Origin: Methylobacterium dankookense
Lineage (GTDB): Bacteria; Pseudomonadota; Alphaproteobacteria; Rhizobiales; Beijerinckiaceae
Length of the DNA stretch: 64,000 nt
Assembly (NCBI RefSeq): GCF_902141855.1
Contig: NZ_CABFVH010000010.1
Coordinates: forward strand, 62,001 to 126,000
Direction: 5' to 3'
Part shown: piece by piece, positions 29,747 through 38,165 of the stretch
Layout of the letters: each line of letters starts with the position of its first letter
How positions within the stretch are numbered: position 1 is the stretch's first letter
Notes under the pieces: model-generated
Told to the model about the DNA's origin: nothing
The model's input: only the letters and a program-made list of their open reading frames with translations
The model's database searches: none
Made by a program: the position numbers and the translations under genes

Positions 29747-31024
29747 ATGGCCCGGCGGCCGGCAGGGGAAGCGAACAACCCGATGAACGTCGAGATCCGC
29801 AATCCGCAGGGTCAGCCGCTCAGCACAGCGGACAAGTCGCAGGCGGTCGCCGAATCGCTGCGGCAGATCGCGCGGCTGTCGCGCTTCGCCGACCGGAAGA
29901 AGGGCATCCGGTCCTACCAGAGCCACGTCAAGCGCGATCCCTGGCTGCCCGTCCTCTTCGTGCTCTGCTTCGTGCTGCCGACCCTATGCGGCGCCGTCTA
30001 TTACGGGCTCATCGCCTCGGACCGCTACGTGACCGAGACGCATTTCGCGATCCGCCCGGCGCTCGGCGGCGCCGAGAAGGCCGCCCCGGACAAGGTCGGC
30101 ACCAATCTCGGCGTGCCCAAGGAGCTGATCGCGCAGGACACGCTGATCACCTACGAATACGTCATGAGCCGCGCGATGCTGGAGGTCCTGGAGAAGGACC
30201 TGCCGCTGCGCGAGTGGTTCAGCCGCGACAGCATCGACTACCTGTCCCGCCTCGATCCGGAGAAGCCGATCGAGAAGTTCGTGAAGTACTGGCGCCACCG
30301 CGTCTCGATCGACGTCGAGTCCGGTTCGGGCATCATGACGCTCGCCGTTAACGCCTTCGACCCGCAGGAATCGCTCACCATCACCAAGGCCGTCGTCAAG
30401 GAGGCGGAGCGCATGGTGAACGAGCTCAGCATGAGGGCCCGCAACGACGCGGTGGCGGAGAGCAACCGCGAGCTGAAGCTGGCCGAGGAGCGCATGACCC
30501 GGATCCGCTTCGCGGTGCGCGACCTGCGCAACCGCGACGGCGTCCTCGACGCGCAGAAGACGAACGAGGCGAACCTCAAGACGATCGGCGAGCTGCGCAC
30601 GGCCCGCATCAATCTCGCCGTGCAGCTCACCGTCGCGCAGCGCGATCTCGGACCGAACTCCAACCGGATCGTCGAGCTGAAGACGCAGATCAAGGATCTC
30701 GACGAGAACATCGCCCGGCTCGAGCGACAGGCCGCGAGCGTGGATCCCGAGCAGAAGCGCCTGCTCTCGGACGCGATGACCCGGTTCGAAGGCTTCGACA
30801 ACGAGCGCAAGGACGCCGAGAAGTACTACGCGGCGGTGCTCGCCGCGAACGAGCGGGCGCGCATCATCGCTGCGCGCCAGATCGAGTTCTTCAGCATGAT
30901 CGTGCCGCCGGTACTCGCCCAATCGGCCGTGCAGCCGCGGCGCGTCCTGATGATCAGCCTGATCACCGCAGGCGCCGCGATCCTGTTCGCCGGCGCGATG
31001 TTCGCCCGCAAGCAGGTCGCCTGA
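29747..31024 (+). CDS. Capsule export / chain-length determinant protein (KpsE/Wzz-like)
   Basis: 425-residue inner-membrane polysaccharide co-polymerase-type protein. The ATG at 29747 has AGAGGG upstream; an ATG at 29783 is also possible. A basic cytoplasmic N-terminus precedes helix 1 at about residues 75-98 (PVLFVLCFVLPTLCGAVYYG). A large periplasmic coiled-coil domain (to residue 390) follows, and then helix 2 near the C-terminus (LMISLITAGAAILFAGAMFA) with PPVLAQSAVQPRR before it. This is the KpsE/CtrB/BexC pattern. It would link the export ATPase/permease to an outer-membrane channel. Confidence 0.87.
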   Translation: MARRPAGEANNPMNVEIRNPQGQPLSTADKSQAVAESLRQIARLSRFADRKKGIRSYQSHVKRDPWLPVLFVLCFVLPTLCGAVYYGLIASDRYVTETHFAIRPALGGAEKAAPDKVGTNLGVPKELIAQDTLITYEYVMSRAMLEVLEKDLPLREWFSRDSIDYLSRLDPEKPIEKFVKYWRHRVSIDVESGSGIMTLAVNAFDPQESLTITKAVVKEAERMVNELSMRARNDAVAESNRELKLAEERMTRIRFAVRDLRNRDGVLDAQKTNEANLKTIGELRTARINLAVQLTVAQRDLGPNSNRIVELKTQIKDLDENIARLERQAASVDPEQKRLLSDAMTRFEGFDNERKDAEKYYAAVLAANERARIIAARQIEFFSMIVPPVLAQSAVQPRRVLMISLITAGAAILFAGAMFARKQVA

Positions 31025-31046
31025 GCCGCCCGCCGGCCTCCCGCTC

Positions 31047-31667
31047 TCAGCGGGTGGCCGAGCCGGGCCCGGCGAGGTCGGTCGTCGGAGCCGCGCCGGC
31101 CTCGGCGGTGCCGCCGGTCCAGCCTTGCGCCCGCCAGCCCTCGGCGCGCTCGTCGAGATCGATCGAGCCGTGCTTGTCGAGGATCGCGAGCGCCCGGTCG
31201 GCCATGTCGTCGCCGACCCGCGCGGTGACCAGCGTCCCGCCCCGGCGCACGCCCTCGGCATAGGTCGCGGCCTCGTGCTCGCTGAGCCCGGCGCCGGTGA
31301 GGCCGCCGATCAGGCCGCCGGCCGCCGCACCGACGCCCGCCCCCGTCACCGCGGCCACGAGCCAGCCCGCCGCCACGACGGGGCCGAGGCCCGGTATGGC
31401 GAGGAGTCCGAGGCCGGCGAGCAGTCCCGCGCCGCCGCCGAGCACGGTGCCGAGGGTCGCCCCCGTCCCGGCCCCGTCGGCCGCGTCCGATTCCGTGGCC
31501 CGCGCCGACCCGTCCCGCGGCGCGACGCGGCCGGCGATGCGGCTCTCCGGATCGCTCGCGACGATGCTGATGTCGGCGTGGGGGATGCCCTCGGCCTCCA
31601 GCTTGTCGACCGCGCGGGCGGCCGCGTCGTAATCGTCGAACAGGGCGGTGACGGCGCGTGTGGCCAT
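31047..31667 (-). CDS. General-stress (YflT-like) domain protein with glycine-zipper segment
   Basis: 206-residue protein. The N-terminus RAVTALFDDYDAAARAVDKL EAEGIPHADISIVASD is a compact alpha/beta domain like the heat-induced stress protein YflT and DUF1269 groups. The middle (about residues 68-125) is Gly/Ala-rich and hydrophobic (GLLAGLGLLAIPGLGPVVAA, then AGGLIGGLTGAGLSEHEA), resembling a glycine zipper that could insert in a membrane. A second copy of a similar small fold follows (YAEGVRRGGTLVTARVGDDM). It lies downstream of a small secreted protein gene and may share its transcript. Confidence 0.78.
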   Translation of the reverse strand: MATRAVTALFDDYDAAARAVDKLEAEGIPHADISIVASDPESRIAGRVAPRDGSARATESDAADGAGTGATLGTVLGGGAGLLAGLGLLAIPGLGPVVAAGWLVAAVTGAGVGAAAGGLIGGLTGAGLSEHEAATYAEGVRRGGTLVTARVGDDMADRALAILDKHGSIDLDERAEGWRAQGWTGGTAEAGAAPTTDLAGPGSATR

Positions 31668-31717
31668 GGATCGTCTCCTGCTGTGCGCTGGGTCTCGCGG
31701 AGGGCGCGGACGCTCCG

Positions 31718-32014
31718 TCAGCGCGCCGCGACGTTCCCGCGGTAATCCATCCCGATCCGGACGTCCTTGCCGGCATGGGTGGCGATGCCCTCCCAGATGC
31801 CCTGATCGGTCTTCTTCAGGTCGCGGATCTCGCCGAAGCCCATGCGGCCGAAGCGCTCGCGCACCTGCGCCTCGGTGAAGCTGTTGGCGCCGGGCTCCAG
31901 CGGCTCGCCCATCATGCCCTGGCCGGCCGGGCGGCCCGCCTCGCCGGGCGCCTGGGCCGAGGCGGCACCCGCGGCGAGAGCCAGGAGAGCGAAAGTGATG
32001 GTGAGGGCGCGCAT
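31718..32014 (-). CDS. Small secreted hypothetical protein (PepSY-like size)
   Basis: 98 residues with a signal peptide (LTITFALLALAAGAASAQAP). The mature region carries SFTEAQVRERFGRMGFGEIR followed by DLKKTDQGIWEGIATHAGKD and VRIGMDYRGNV. The helix-then-strands pattern with a Gly-containing turn resembles PepSY-type or periplasmic small folds, but I cannot assign a family. It is probably the first gene of a two-gene transcript with 31047. Confidence 0.7.
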   Translation of the reverse strand: MRALTITFALLALAAGAASAQAPGEAGRPAGQGMMGEPLEPGANSFTEAQVRERFGRMGFGEIRDLKKTDQGIWEGIATHAGKDVRIGMDYRGNVAAR

Positions 32015-32091
32015 CGGTGGGTCCTCGGCGGTGTCCGTGCCCGTTCAAGCCCCGGAGCTGCCCGGGGTTCCGGCCGGTGCCGGGCCGGCGG

Positions 32092-32106
32092 TTAACGGGG
32101 CGCTAA
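32092..32106 (+). promoter_or_regulatory. Candidate CtrA-like box before flhA
   Basis: TTAACGGGGCGCTAA reads TTAA-N7-CTAA, one base off the CtrA consensus TTAA-N7-TTAA, and is followed by CC as in many CtrA boxes. It lies 55 bases upstream of the flhA ATG. In Caulobacter, CtrA activates early flagellar genes including flhA. ctrA is present at 38166. The site is a candidate only. Confidence 0.45.
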
Positions 32107-32160
32107 CCATCCGCCCGGCAATTCTTGCCGGGTCTGCCGGTCGCGGACGGGAGCGCGGGC

Positions 32161-34302
32161 ATGAGCGAGACGGCCTCTGTGCCGGGACGGACGGGCGGCA
32201 TCGCGGGGGCGCTGAACGGCTTGGCGCTGCCGAGCCGCGGCGATCTCCGGGCGCTGTCGCGCCGGTCCGATCTCGTCTTCGCGACGGCGGTGATGGGCAT
32301 CCTGGCGGTGCTGATCTTCCCGCTGCCCGCGGTCCTGCTCGACCTGCTGCTCGCGGTGTCGATCATCATATCCGTGCTGATCATGATGACAGGGCTGTTC
32401 ATCGACAACCCGCTCGAATTCACCGTCTTCCCGACGTTGCTGCTCATCGCGACCATGCTGCGGCTCGCGCTAAACCTCGCCTCCACGCGCCTCATCCTCG
32501 GCCATGGCCACGAGGGCACGGCGGCCGCCGGCCACGTCATCGAGGCGTTCGGCAACTTCGTGATGGGGGGCAACTTCGTCATCGGGATCATCGTCTTCGC
32601 GATCCTGATCATCGTGAACTTCGTCGTCATCACGAAGGGATCGGGCCGTATCGCGGAAGTGGCGGCCCGCTTCACCCTCGACGCGATGCCGGGCAAGCAG
32701 ATGGCGATCGACGCCGACCTCTCGGCGGGGCTGATCGACGAGAAGGCCGCCAAGGCGCGGCGCGCGGCGCTGGAGGAGGAATCGGCCTTCTTCGGCGCCA
32801 TGGACGGCGCCTCGAAATTCGTGCGCGGCGACGCCGTGGCGGCGCTCCTCATCACCTTCATCAACGTGGTGGGCGGTATCATCATCGGCGTGGCGCAACA
32901 GGGCATGCCCTTCGGCGCGGCGGCCAAGAGCTACACGCTGCTGACCATCGGCGACGGGCTGGCGAGCCAGGTGCCGGCGCTGATCGTCTCGACGGCGGCC
33001 GGCATCCTGGTCTCGAAGGCGGGCGTGCGGGGCTCGGCCGACAAGGCGCTCGGCAAACAGCTCGCCCATTACCCGAAGGCCCTCGGCATGTCGGCGGGCG
33101 TGATGGTGCTGATCGCGCTCCTGCCCGGGATGCCGATGCTGCCCTTCCTGCTCCTCGCCGGCGGATCGGGCTACGCCGCCTGGCGCATCGCCAAGACCGC
33201 GAAGGAGGCGCCGCCCCTCGACGCCGACGGCAAGCCCGCCGATCCGGCAGCGATCGCCGCGGCCAAGGAGGAGACCGTCACGGAGCTGCTCAAGCTCGAC
33301 GACCTCAAGCTCGAGATGGGCTACGCCCTGCTCGCCCTCGTCAACGGCGAGGCCGGCGACCGGCTCACCGACCAGATCAAGGCGCTGCGCCGCCAGCTCG
33401 CGGCGGAGCTCGGCTTCGTGATGCCCTCGGTGCGCATCCTCGACAACGTGCAGCTCGACGCCAACGCCTACGTGGTGCGGGTGAAGGAGATCGAGGCCGG
33501 CACGGGCCGGATCTTCCCCGGCCAGTTCATGGCGATGGACCCGATGGGCGGCCAAGTGCAGCTCCCCGGCCAGCACATGCTGGAGCCGACCTTCGGCCTG
33601 CCCGCGACCTGGATCGATGCGGGCCTGCGCGACCAGGCCCAGCTCAAGGGCTACACCGTGGTCGACGCGGCGACCGTGGTCTCGACGCACCTCACCGAGA
33701 TCATCAAGGCGCATGTCTCGGAGCTTCTCAACCATGTCGAGGTGCAGAAGCTGCTGCGCGAGTTGCCGAAGGAGCACGGCGACCTGCTCAAGGAGGTGGT
33801 GCCGAGCCAGATCTCGACCACGGGCGTGCAGCGCGTGCTGCAGTTCCTGCTCTCCGAGCGGGTCTCGATCCGCGACCTCGGCGCCATCGTGGAGGGCATC
33901 GCGGAGGTGGCGGGGGCGGTGAAGAACCCGCGCGACATCGTCGAGCACGTGCGCGCCCGCCTCGGCCGCCAGATCTGCGCGCAGTACCAGGGCCCGGACG
34001 GCACCCTGCCGATCATCACCCTGTCGCCGGCCTGGGAGCAGGCCTTCATCGAGGCGATCGTCGGCGAGCGCGAGGAGCGCTACCTCGCGATGCAGCCCTC
34101 GAAGCTGACGGAGTTCGTCAACACGGTGCGCGACCGGTTCGAGGCGGCGGCGCGCCTCGGCGAGATGCCGGTGCTCGTGACCTCGGCCCAGTCGCGGCCC
34201 TTCGTGCGCTCGATCATCGAGCGCTTCCGCCGCGAGACCCCGGTGATGAGCCAGGCGGAGATCCATCCGCGGGCGCGGCTGCGGACGGTGGGATCGATCT
34301 GA
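32161..34302 (+). CDS. flhA: Flagellar biosynthesis protein FlhA
   Basis: Export-gate protein of the flagellar type III secretion system, 713 residues from the ATG at 32161. About eight N-terminal membrane helices end near residue 320. The FHIPEP signature region reads NPLEFTVFPTLLLIATMLRL, ALNLASTRLILGHG and VMGGNFVIGIIVFAILIIVN. A cytoplasmic substrate-docking domain makes up the rest (LGYALLALVNGEAG-like, RIFPGQFMAMDPMGG, and RPFVRSIIERF near the end). No other export-gate genes (flhB, fliR) adjoin it. A CtrA-like box precedes it, and a 22-bp palindrome follows it. Confidence 0.97.
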   Translation: MSETASVPGRTGGIAGALNGLALPSRGDLRALSRRSDLVFATAVMGILAVLIFPLPAVLLDLLLAVSIIISVLIMMTGLFIDNPLEFTVFPTLLLIATMLRLALNLASTRLILGHGHEGTAAAGHVIEAFGNFVMGGNFVIGIIVFAILIIVNFVVITKGSGRIAEVAARFTLDAMPGKQMAIDADLSAGLIDEKAAKARRAALEEESAFFGAMDGASKFVRGDAVAALLITFINVVGGIIIGVAQQGMPFGAAAKSYTLLTIGDGLASQVPALIVSTAAGILVSKAGVRGSADKALGKQLAHYPKALGMSAGVMVLIALLPGMPMLPFLLLAGGSGYAAWRIAKTAKEAPPLDADGKPADPAAIAAAKEETVTELLKLDDLKLEMGYALLALVNGEAGDRLTDQIKALRRQLAAELGFVMPSVRILDNVQLDANAYVVRVKEIEAGTGRIFPGQFMAMDPMGGQVQLPGQHMLEPTFGLPATWIDAGLRDQAQLKGYTVVDAATVVSTHLTEIIKAHVSELLNHVEVQKLLRELPKEHGDLLKEVVPSQISTTGVQRVLQFLLSERVSIRDLGAIVEGIAEVAGAVKNPRDIVEHVRARLGRQICAQYQGPDGTLPIITLSPAWEQAFIEAIVGEREERYLAMQPSKLTEFVNTVRDRFEAAARLGEMPVLVTSAQSRPFVRSIIERFRRETPVMSQAEIHPRARLRTVGSI

Positions 34303-34330
34303 GGGGCTGTTCGAGCGGATCGAGCGGGTT

Positions 34331-34376
34331 GCTAGAGTATTTTCCATGATCCTTGGATCATGGAAAATACTCTAGC
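34331..34376. repeat. 22-bp perfect palindrome after flhA
   Basis: Arms 34331-34352 and 34355-34376 are exact reverse complements with a 2-base TT centre. The arms are A+T-rich (GCTAGAGTATTTTCCATGAT), unlike the surroundings. The right arm shares GGAAAATACTCTAGC with the related GGAAAATGCTCTAAC at 34426-34440. It could be a terminator, a protein site or the product of repeat-element rearrangement. Confidence 0.85.
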
Positions 34377-34390
34377 ACATTGATTGTGCC

Positions 34391-34440
34391 GCGTTTTCTT
34401 TCGCGGAACCGGCAACCACTTCCGCGGAAAATGCTCTAAC
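34391..34440 (+). repeat. Rhizobiales-type short intergenic repeat, copy 1
   Basis: Begins GCGTTTTCTTTCGCGGAACC and ends CTTCCGCGGAAAATGCTCTA. It closely resembles a second copy at 57004-57055. Short imperfect palindromes of this type (GCGTTTTC...GAACCGG...CACTTC...) are scattered through intergenic regions of Rhizobiales; that resemblance is from memory, not from a search. Confidence 0.7.
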
Positions 34441-34460
34441 CTCCACTTATCCCCTCCTCG

Positions 34461-34543
34461 ACCTCATCCTGAGGCGCCGCAGCGAAGTGGAGGCCTCGGA
34501 GGCCTCCTTCGAGGCCCGCTGCGCGGGCACCTCAGGATGAGGT
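34461..34543. repeat. Inverted repeat ACCTCATCCTGAGG ... CCTCAGGATGAGGT
   Basis: Arms of 14 bases at 34461-34474 and 34530-34543 are exact reverse complements. The interior (34475-34529) folds further (GGAGGCCTCGGAGGCCTCC and GCCCGCTGCGCGGGC). It looks like a palindromic intergenic element of the kind common in alphaproteobacteria. Confidence 0.75.
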
Positions 34544-34682
34544 GGTTTGGTTTGGTAAGGTAGGACGAGCTGAATCTTCGCGAAGATCGGCCGAAGAGGC
34601 CCGGACGGATCACAGGAACCGGCAGAAACAAAGAAGGCCACCCGCAGGGTGGCCTTCATCGATGTCGCGGCTTGGGCGGTTC

Positions 34683-35738
34683 TCAGACCGCCGTCTCCTT
34701 GAGCTTGTGCTCGATCTCGTGGGCGTCGAGGCCGGGCGCGGTGACCGGAGCCTCGGGCACCGCCTTCGAATCGGTCTTGCCGACCGCGGCCGCGAGGCGG
34801 GAGCGCTCGAACATCAGCACGATCACGATCGAGGCCAGCAGCGGCAGCCAGAGGTAGAAGACGCGGAAGATGATCACCGCGGCGATGACGGCGTCCTTCT
34901 GCGTCTCGTCGGTGATCTGCATGGCGGTGATGAACACCAGCTCGAACACGCCGAGGCCGCCGGGGGCGTGCGAGGCGAGCGCCAGCGAGAACGAGGCGAG
35001 GAAGATCGCCAGCACCGTCACGAAGTGGACGTTCATCTCGACGGGCAGCGCGAAGTAGATGATGCCGGCGGCGCCGAGCAGCTCCAGCGGCGCGGCGAGC
35101 AGCTGGCGGCCCATGATGCCGGGACGCGGATATTCGAGCTTGAACGAGCGGATGTGCAGCGGCGGCAGGTGCAGGATCGAGCCGACCACGTAGAGCGCGA
35201 CGAAGGCGAGGAGCGCGAAGCCGACCACGAGCGCGGTCTTCGGATCAGTGAAGACGGCGGGGAGCTTGCCCTCGAGGCGGGTGAGCAGGTTCGGGTCGAT
35301 CACCAGCGTGGCGCCGCCGAGCAGCACCGTGCCGAGGAAGAAGGTGAAGGAGCAGAGCGCCACCAGCACCGCGACCTGGGCCGCCGAGAGCCCCTTGGCC
35401 GTGTAGGCCCGGTAGCGCACCAGCGCGCCCGAGAAGACCGAGGCGCCGATATTGTGCGACAGCGCGTAGGTGGTGAAGGAGCAGAGCGAGACGAACAGCC
35501 ACGAGATGTGGCGCACGCCGAGATGCAGGAGCGCGATCCGGTCGTACCAGGCGAGCGCGGCGTAGGCGACGAGGGTCGAGACCAGCGCGAGCAGGATCCG
35601 GTGCGGCGGGATCGCCAGGATCGCCCCCCAGATCGCCGACAGCGAGGTGGTCTTCAACTCCTGATAGAGAAAATATCCGGACACGACGACCGCCGCGAGG
35701 CCGACGAGCGGCCAGATGAACTCGCTGATCTTCTTCAT
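34683..35738 (-). CDS. Lysylphosphatidylglycerol-synthetase-like TM protein (UPF0104)
   Basis: 351-residue polytopic membrane protein with about eight helices, matching the membrane domain of MprF-like flippases (LPG_synthase_TM family) without the aminoacyl-transferase part. Marks are WYDRIALLHLGVRHISWLFV, SHNIGASVFSGALVRYRAY and the conserved SLALASHAPGGLGVFELVFI. The ATG at 35738 starts MKKISEFIWPL. Relatives are thought to flip lipids or glycolipids; substrate unknown. The C-terminal tail after residue 315 is charged and cytoplasmic. Confidence 0.85.
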   Translation of the reverse strand: MKKISEFIWPLVGLAAVVVSGYFLYQELKTTSLSAIWGAILAIPPHRILLALVSTLVAYAALAWYDRIALLHLGVRHISWLFVSLCSFTTYALSHNIGASVFSGALVRYRAYTAKGLSAAQVAVLVALCSFTFFLGTVLLGGATLVIDPNLLTRLEGKLPAVFTDPKTALVVGFALLAFVALYVVGSILHLPPLHIRSFKLEYPRPGIMGRQLLAAPLELLGAAGIIYFALPVEMNVHFVTVLAIFLASFSLALASHAPGGLGVFELVFITAMQITDETQKDAVIAAVIIFRVFYLWLPLLASIVIVLMFERSRLAAAVGKTDSKAVPEAPVTAPGLDAHEIEHKLKETAV

Positions 35739-35916
35739 GGCACCTGCCCTTCGGGCGACCCTGATGCGCCAGGAAGCGGCGCGCCGCAAGCGCGACCGAG
35801 GTGTCCCGCGCGGCGCGTGATGTCAGCCGATCATGACCGTTTCATGCCAATGCCCGACTCGATGCCCGGCCGGCGGCCTCACGAGGCGCCGTTCCGGCCG
35901 TCGGCGGGCACGTCTT

Positions 35917-36324
35917 TCAGGCCCGGGCGCGGGCGAGGCCGATCCCGTCCATCGCCGCCTGCTCGCGGGCGGCCTCCGCGGCGCGCTCGGCCGAGCGCTC
36001 GCGGTCGTCCAGGATCTCGACCTTCTTCAGGTCCTCGAAGGCCTCGCCGAGCTCGGCCTTCGCCTCGGCGAGCTGGTCCTCCAGCGCGGCAGCCGACTGG
36101 CGCATGTTGTCCCGCCGCGTCGCCGCGGCGCGGGCATAGGTCGGATAGGCGAAATGCGCCGTGTCGGTGATGCCGGCACGGGATTCCTCCTGCGCGATCT
36201 CCCGATCGAGCTCGGCCGCCATCCGCAGGAAGTCGGCCATCATCATCTCGATCTGGGTCACGCGACGGCGCTTCTCGTCGACCTGGAAGCGGCGCAGACG
36301 GATCAGCGTGTCACGCGATTTCAT
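35917..36324 (-). CDS. fliJ: Flagellar export protein FliJ
   Basis: Cytoplasmic coiled-coil protein that couples the FliI ATPase to the export gate. It has 135 residues. The opening RDTLIRLRRFQVDEKRRRVT and the nearly all-helical, charged sequence fit alphaproteobacterial FliJ. It lies 59 bases downstream of fliI on the same strand, the usual order fliI-fliJ. Confidence 0.88.
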   Translation of the reverse strand: MKSRDTLIRLRRFQVDEKRRRVTQIEMMMADFLRMAAELDREIAQEESRAGITDTAHFAYPTYARAAATRRDNMRQSAAALEDQLAEAKAELGEAFEDLKKVEILDDRERSAERAAEAAREQAAMDGIGLARARA

Positions 36325-36383
36325 GGGGGACGCTCACTCCACGCTCACAAGGAGGCCCCCTCCGGCCACGCCGGAACGACCTC

Positions 36384-37730
36384 TCAGTCGCCGCCCACGA
36401 TCTGGGCGAGACGGGCGTATCCTTCACCGATGGACGTTGCTTCTTCCTTACCCTGTCCCAGAAAAGCCTCGATATCGGGCATCAGCGCCACCGCCTGGTC
36501 CACTTCAGGTGATGAGCCGGCCCGGTAGGCGCCGAGGCGGATCAGCTCCTCCATGTCGGCATAGGTGGAGAGCACGCGCCGCGCGCGCCGCACCACCGGC
36601 AGATAGGCCGGGTCGCAGGAGCGCGGCATGGTGCGCGAGACCGAGCGCAGCACATTGATGGCCGGGTAGCGCCCGCGCTCGGCGATGCCGCGCTCCATCA
36701 CGATATGCCCGTCGAGGATGCCGCGCACCGCGTCCGCCACCGGCTCGTTGTGATCGTCGCCCTCCACCAGCACCGTGAACAGGGCCGAGATCGTCCCCTC
36801 CCCCACCCCGGGCCCGGCCCGCTCGAGCAGGCGCGGCAGCTCCGAGAACACGGTCGGCGTGTAGCCCTTGGCGGTGGGCGGCTCGCCCGCGGCCAGCCCG
36901 ATGTCGCGCTGGGCCATGGCGAAGCGGGTGATGGAATCGATCATGCACAGGACTTTCGCGCCCTGGTCGCGAAAATGCTCGGCGACGGACAGGGTCACGT
37001 AGGCGGCGTTCCGGCGCATCAAGGCCGGCTCGTCGGAGGTCGCCACCACCACCACGGAGCGGGCGAGGCCCGCGGCACCGAGATCGTCCTGCAGGAATTC
37101 CTGAACCTCGCGGCCGCGCTCGCCGACGAGGCCGATCACCGCCACGTCGGCGGCGGTGTAGCGGGCGAGCATCGAGAGCAGCACCGACTTGCCGACGCCC
37201 GAGCCGGCGAAGATGCCCATGCGCTGGCCGGCGCACATGGTGAGAAAGGTGTTGATGCAGCGCACGCCGAGATCGAGCGCCGGCCCGACCCGGCGCCGCG
37301 CATGGGCCGGGGGCGGGTCGGCGCGCAGCGGGTAGATCCGCGGCCCCTCCGGCAGGGGCCCGAGCCCGTCCACGGGGCGCCCGAGGGCGTCGATCACCCG
37401 GCCGAGCCAGCCCTGGGAGGGCCGCACGGCGCCCGCCGCCTCGTCTCGGACAAAGGCCGGGCAGCCGCGGCGCACGCCCTCCAGGGAACCGAAGGGCATG
37501 GCGAGCGCCCGCTCGCCCTGGAAGCCGATGACCTCGCAGGGGATCAGCCCGCCCGCGCCCTCGACGTCGAGGCGGCCGCCGAGGCGCATGGCCGCCACCG
37601 GCCCTGCAACCTCGACGAGCAGGCCGCGGATGGCCACGACGCGGCCGTAGACGGCGAGCGGCTCGACCCGCTCCAGGGCCGCCCGCAGGGCGGCGAGCGA
37701 GGCGGGGACCGTCGCAGGATTGTCCGTCAC
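36384..37730 (-). CDS. fliI: Flagellum-specific ATP synthase FliI
   Basis: Hexameric ATPase of the flagellar export apparatus, 448 residues from a GTG at 37730. Walker A is [20 protein letters not shown], Walker B is [18 protein letters not shown] in its KVLCMIDS form, and the F1-like [11 protein letters not shown] and [20 protein letters not shown] blocks are present. The N-terminal beta-barrel begins about residue 20 ([18 protein letters not shown]). A longer frame runs upstream, but the family match begins at this GTG. It is divergent from ctrA across a 435-base spacer. Confidence 0.95.
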   Translation of the reverse strand: MTDNPATVPASLAALRAALERVEPLAVYGRVVAIRGLLVEVAGPVAAMRLGGRLDVEGAGGLIPCEVIGFQGERALAMPFGSLEGVRRGCPAFVRDEAAGAVRPSQGWLGRVIDALGRPVDGLGPLPEGPRIYPLRADPPPAHARRRVGPALDLGVRCINTFLTMCAGQRMGIFAGSGVGKSVLLSMLARYTAADVAVIGLVGERGREVQEFLQDDLGAAGLARSVVVVATSDEPALMRRNAAYVTLSVAEHFRDQGAKVLCMIDSITRFAMAQRDIGLAAGEPPTAKGYTPTVFSELPRLLERAGPGVGEGTISALFTVLVEGDDHNEPVADAVRGILDGHIVMERGIAERGRYPAINVLRSVSRTMPRSCDPAYLPVVRRARRVLSTYADMEELIRLGAYRAGSSPEVDQAVALMPDIEAFLGQGKEEATSIGEGYARLAQIVGGD

Positions 37731-38165
37731 CGGAGGCGCCCTCTCAACCCTTCGTTTACCTCCCTCCTTAACACTGGGCTCATCGGGCTTGTAGCGGCCC
37801 GTGCTTTCGCGGGGCGCGGCGGGTCTTTCGACCCGCCTCGATCGCCTGCCTCGACATGCCGCACCAGCGTGTCCGGCCGGCAACAGTGAGAGCACGATTC
37901 GTTGCAGGTGAGGCACTTGAATCGGGTTGCGAGGATCGGGCGCGCGGGGAACGGTGGCACCTGTGAGAACAGATCGTCAACGTTACCGGCTTGGCCGCAC
38001 GAGGGGCACGAACAGATCGCTTGCAACCGAGAATCAGGTTTTGTTAACGATTAACCACTAGCGTTTCACGTCAATGTCGACGGAACGCCTGTCCACAGGC
38101 CGGGACAGGTGAGCGACGGGGGCGTGTCCGAACGCTGAAGCGGCCGGCGGGGCTGGGGACCGACG
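37731..38165. promoter_or_regulatory. Divergent fliI-ctrA control region with GANTC and TTAA sites
   Basis: This spacer is less G+C-rich than its flanks. Three GANTC sequences, the site methylated by the cell-cycle enzyme CcrM, lie at 37896-37900, 37919-37923 and 38031-38035. Close after the last comes GTTAACGATTAACC (38043-38056), which has two TTAA half-sites and can be read as TTTG-N7-TTAA (38040-38054). This arrangement resembles the Caulobacter ctrA promoter, where CcrM methylation and CtrA feedback act. A minus-strand purine-rich AAGGAGGGAGG lies near 37757-37768. A short Cys-rich reading frame also crosses the region (see findings). Confidence 0.5.

Larger units (their letters stand above)
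34303..34682. other. Convergent junction holding three different repeats
   Basis: This 380-base gap between flhA (+) and the membrane-protein gene (-) contains no gene that I can support. From left to right it holds a 22-bp perfect palindrome, a Rhizobiales-type short repeat, a second inverted repeat and an A+T-richer tail. The last 60 bases (about 34600-34680) lead into the stop of the convergent gene, with GGCCACCCGCAGGGTGGCC forming a further hairpin near 34638 that is followed by TTCAT. Confidence 0.7.

Noticed and set aside
32020..32075. A GGAAC-like sequence on the minus strand upstream of 32014, considered as an EcfG-dependent promoter
   Set aside because: The -35-like GGAAC is present, but the spaced -10 reads CTTG rather than CGTT, so the match is not convincing.
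37750..37772. TTTAC...CTTAAC upstream of fliI as a CtrA box
   Set aside because: The spacing between half-sites is nine bases, not seven.
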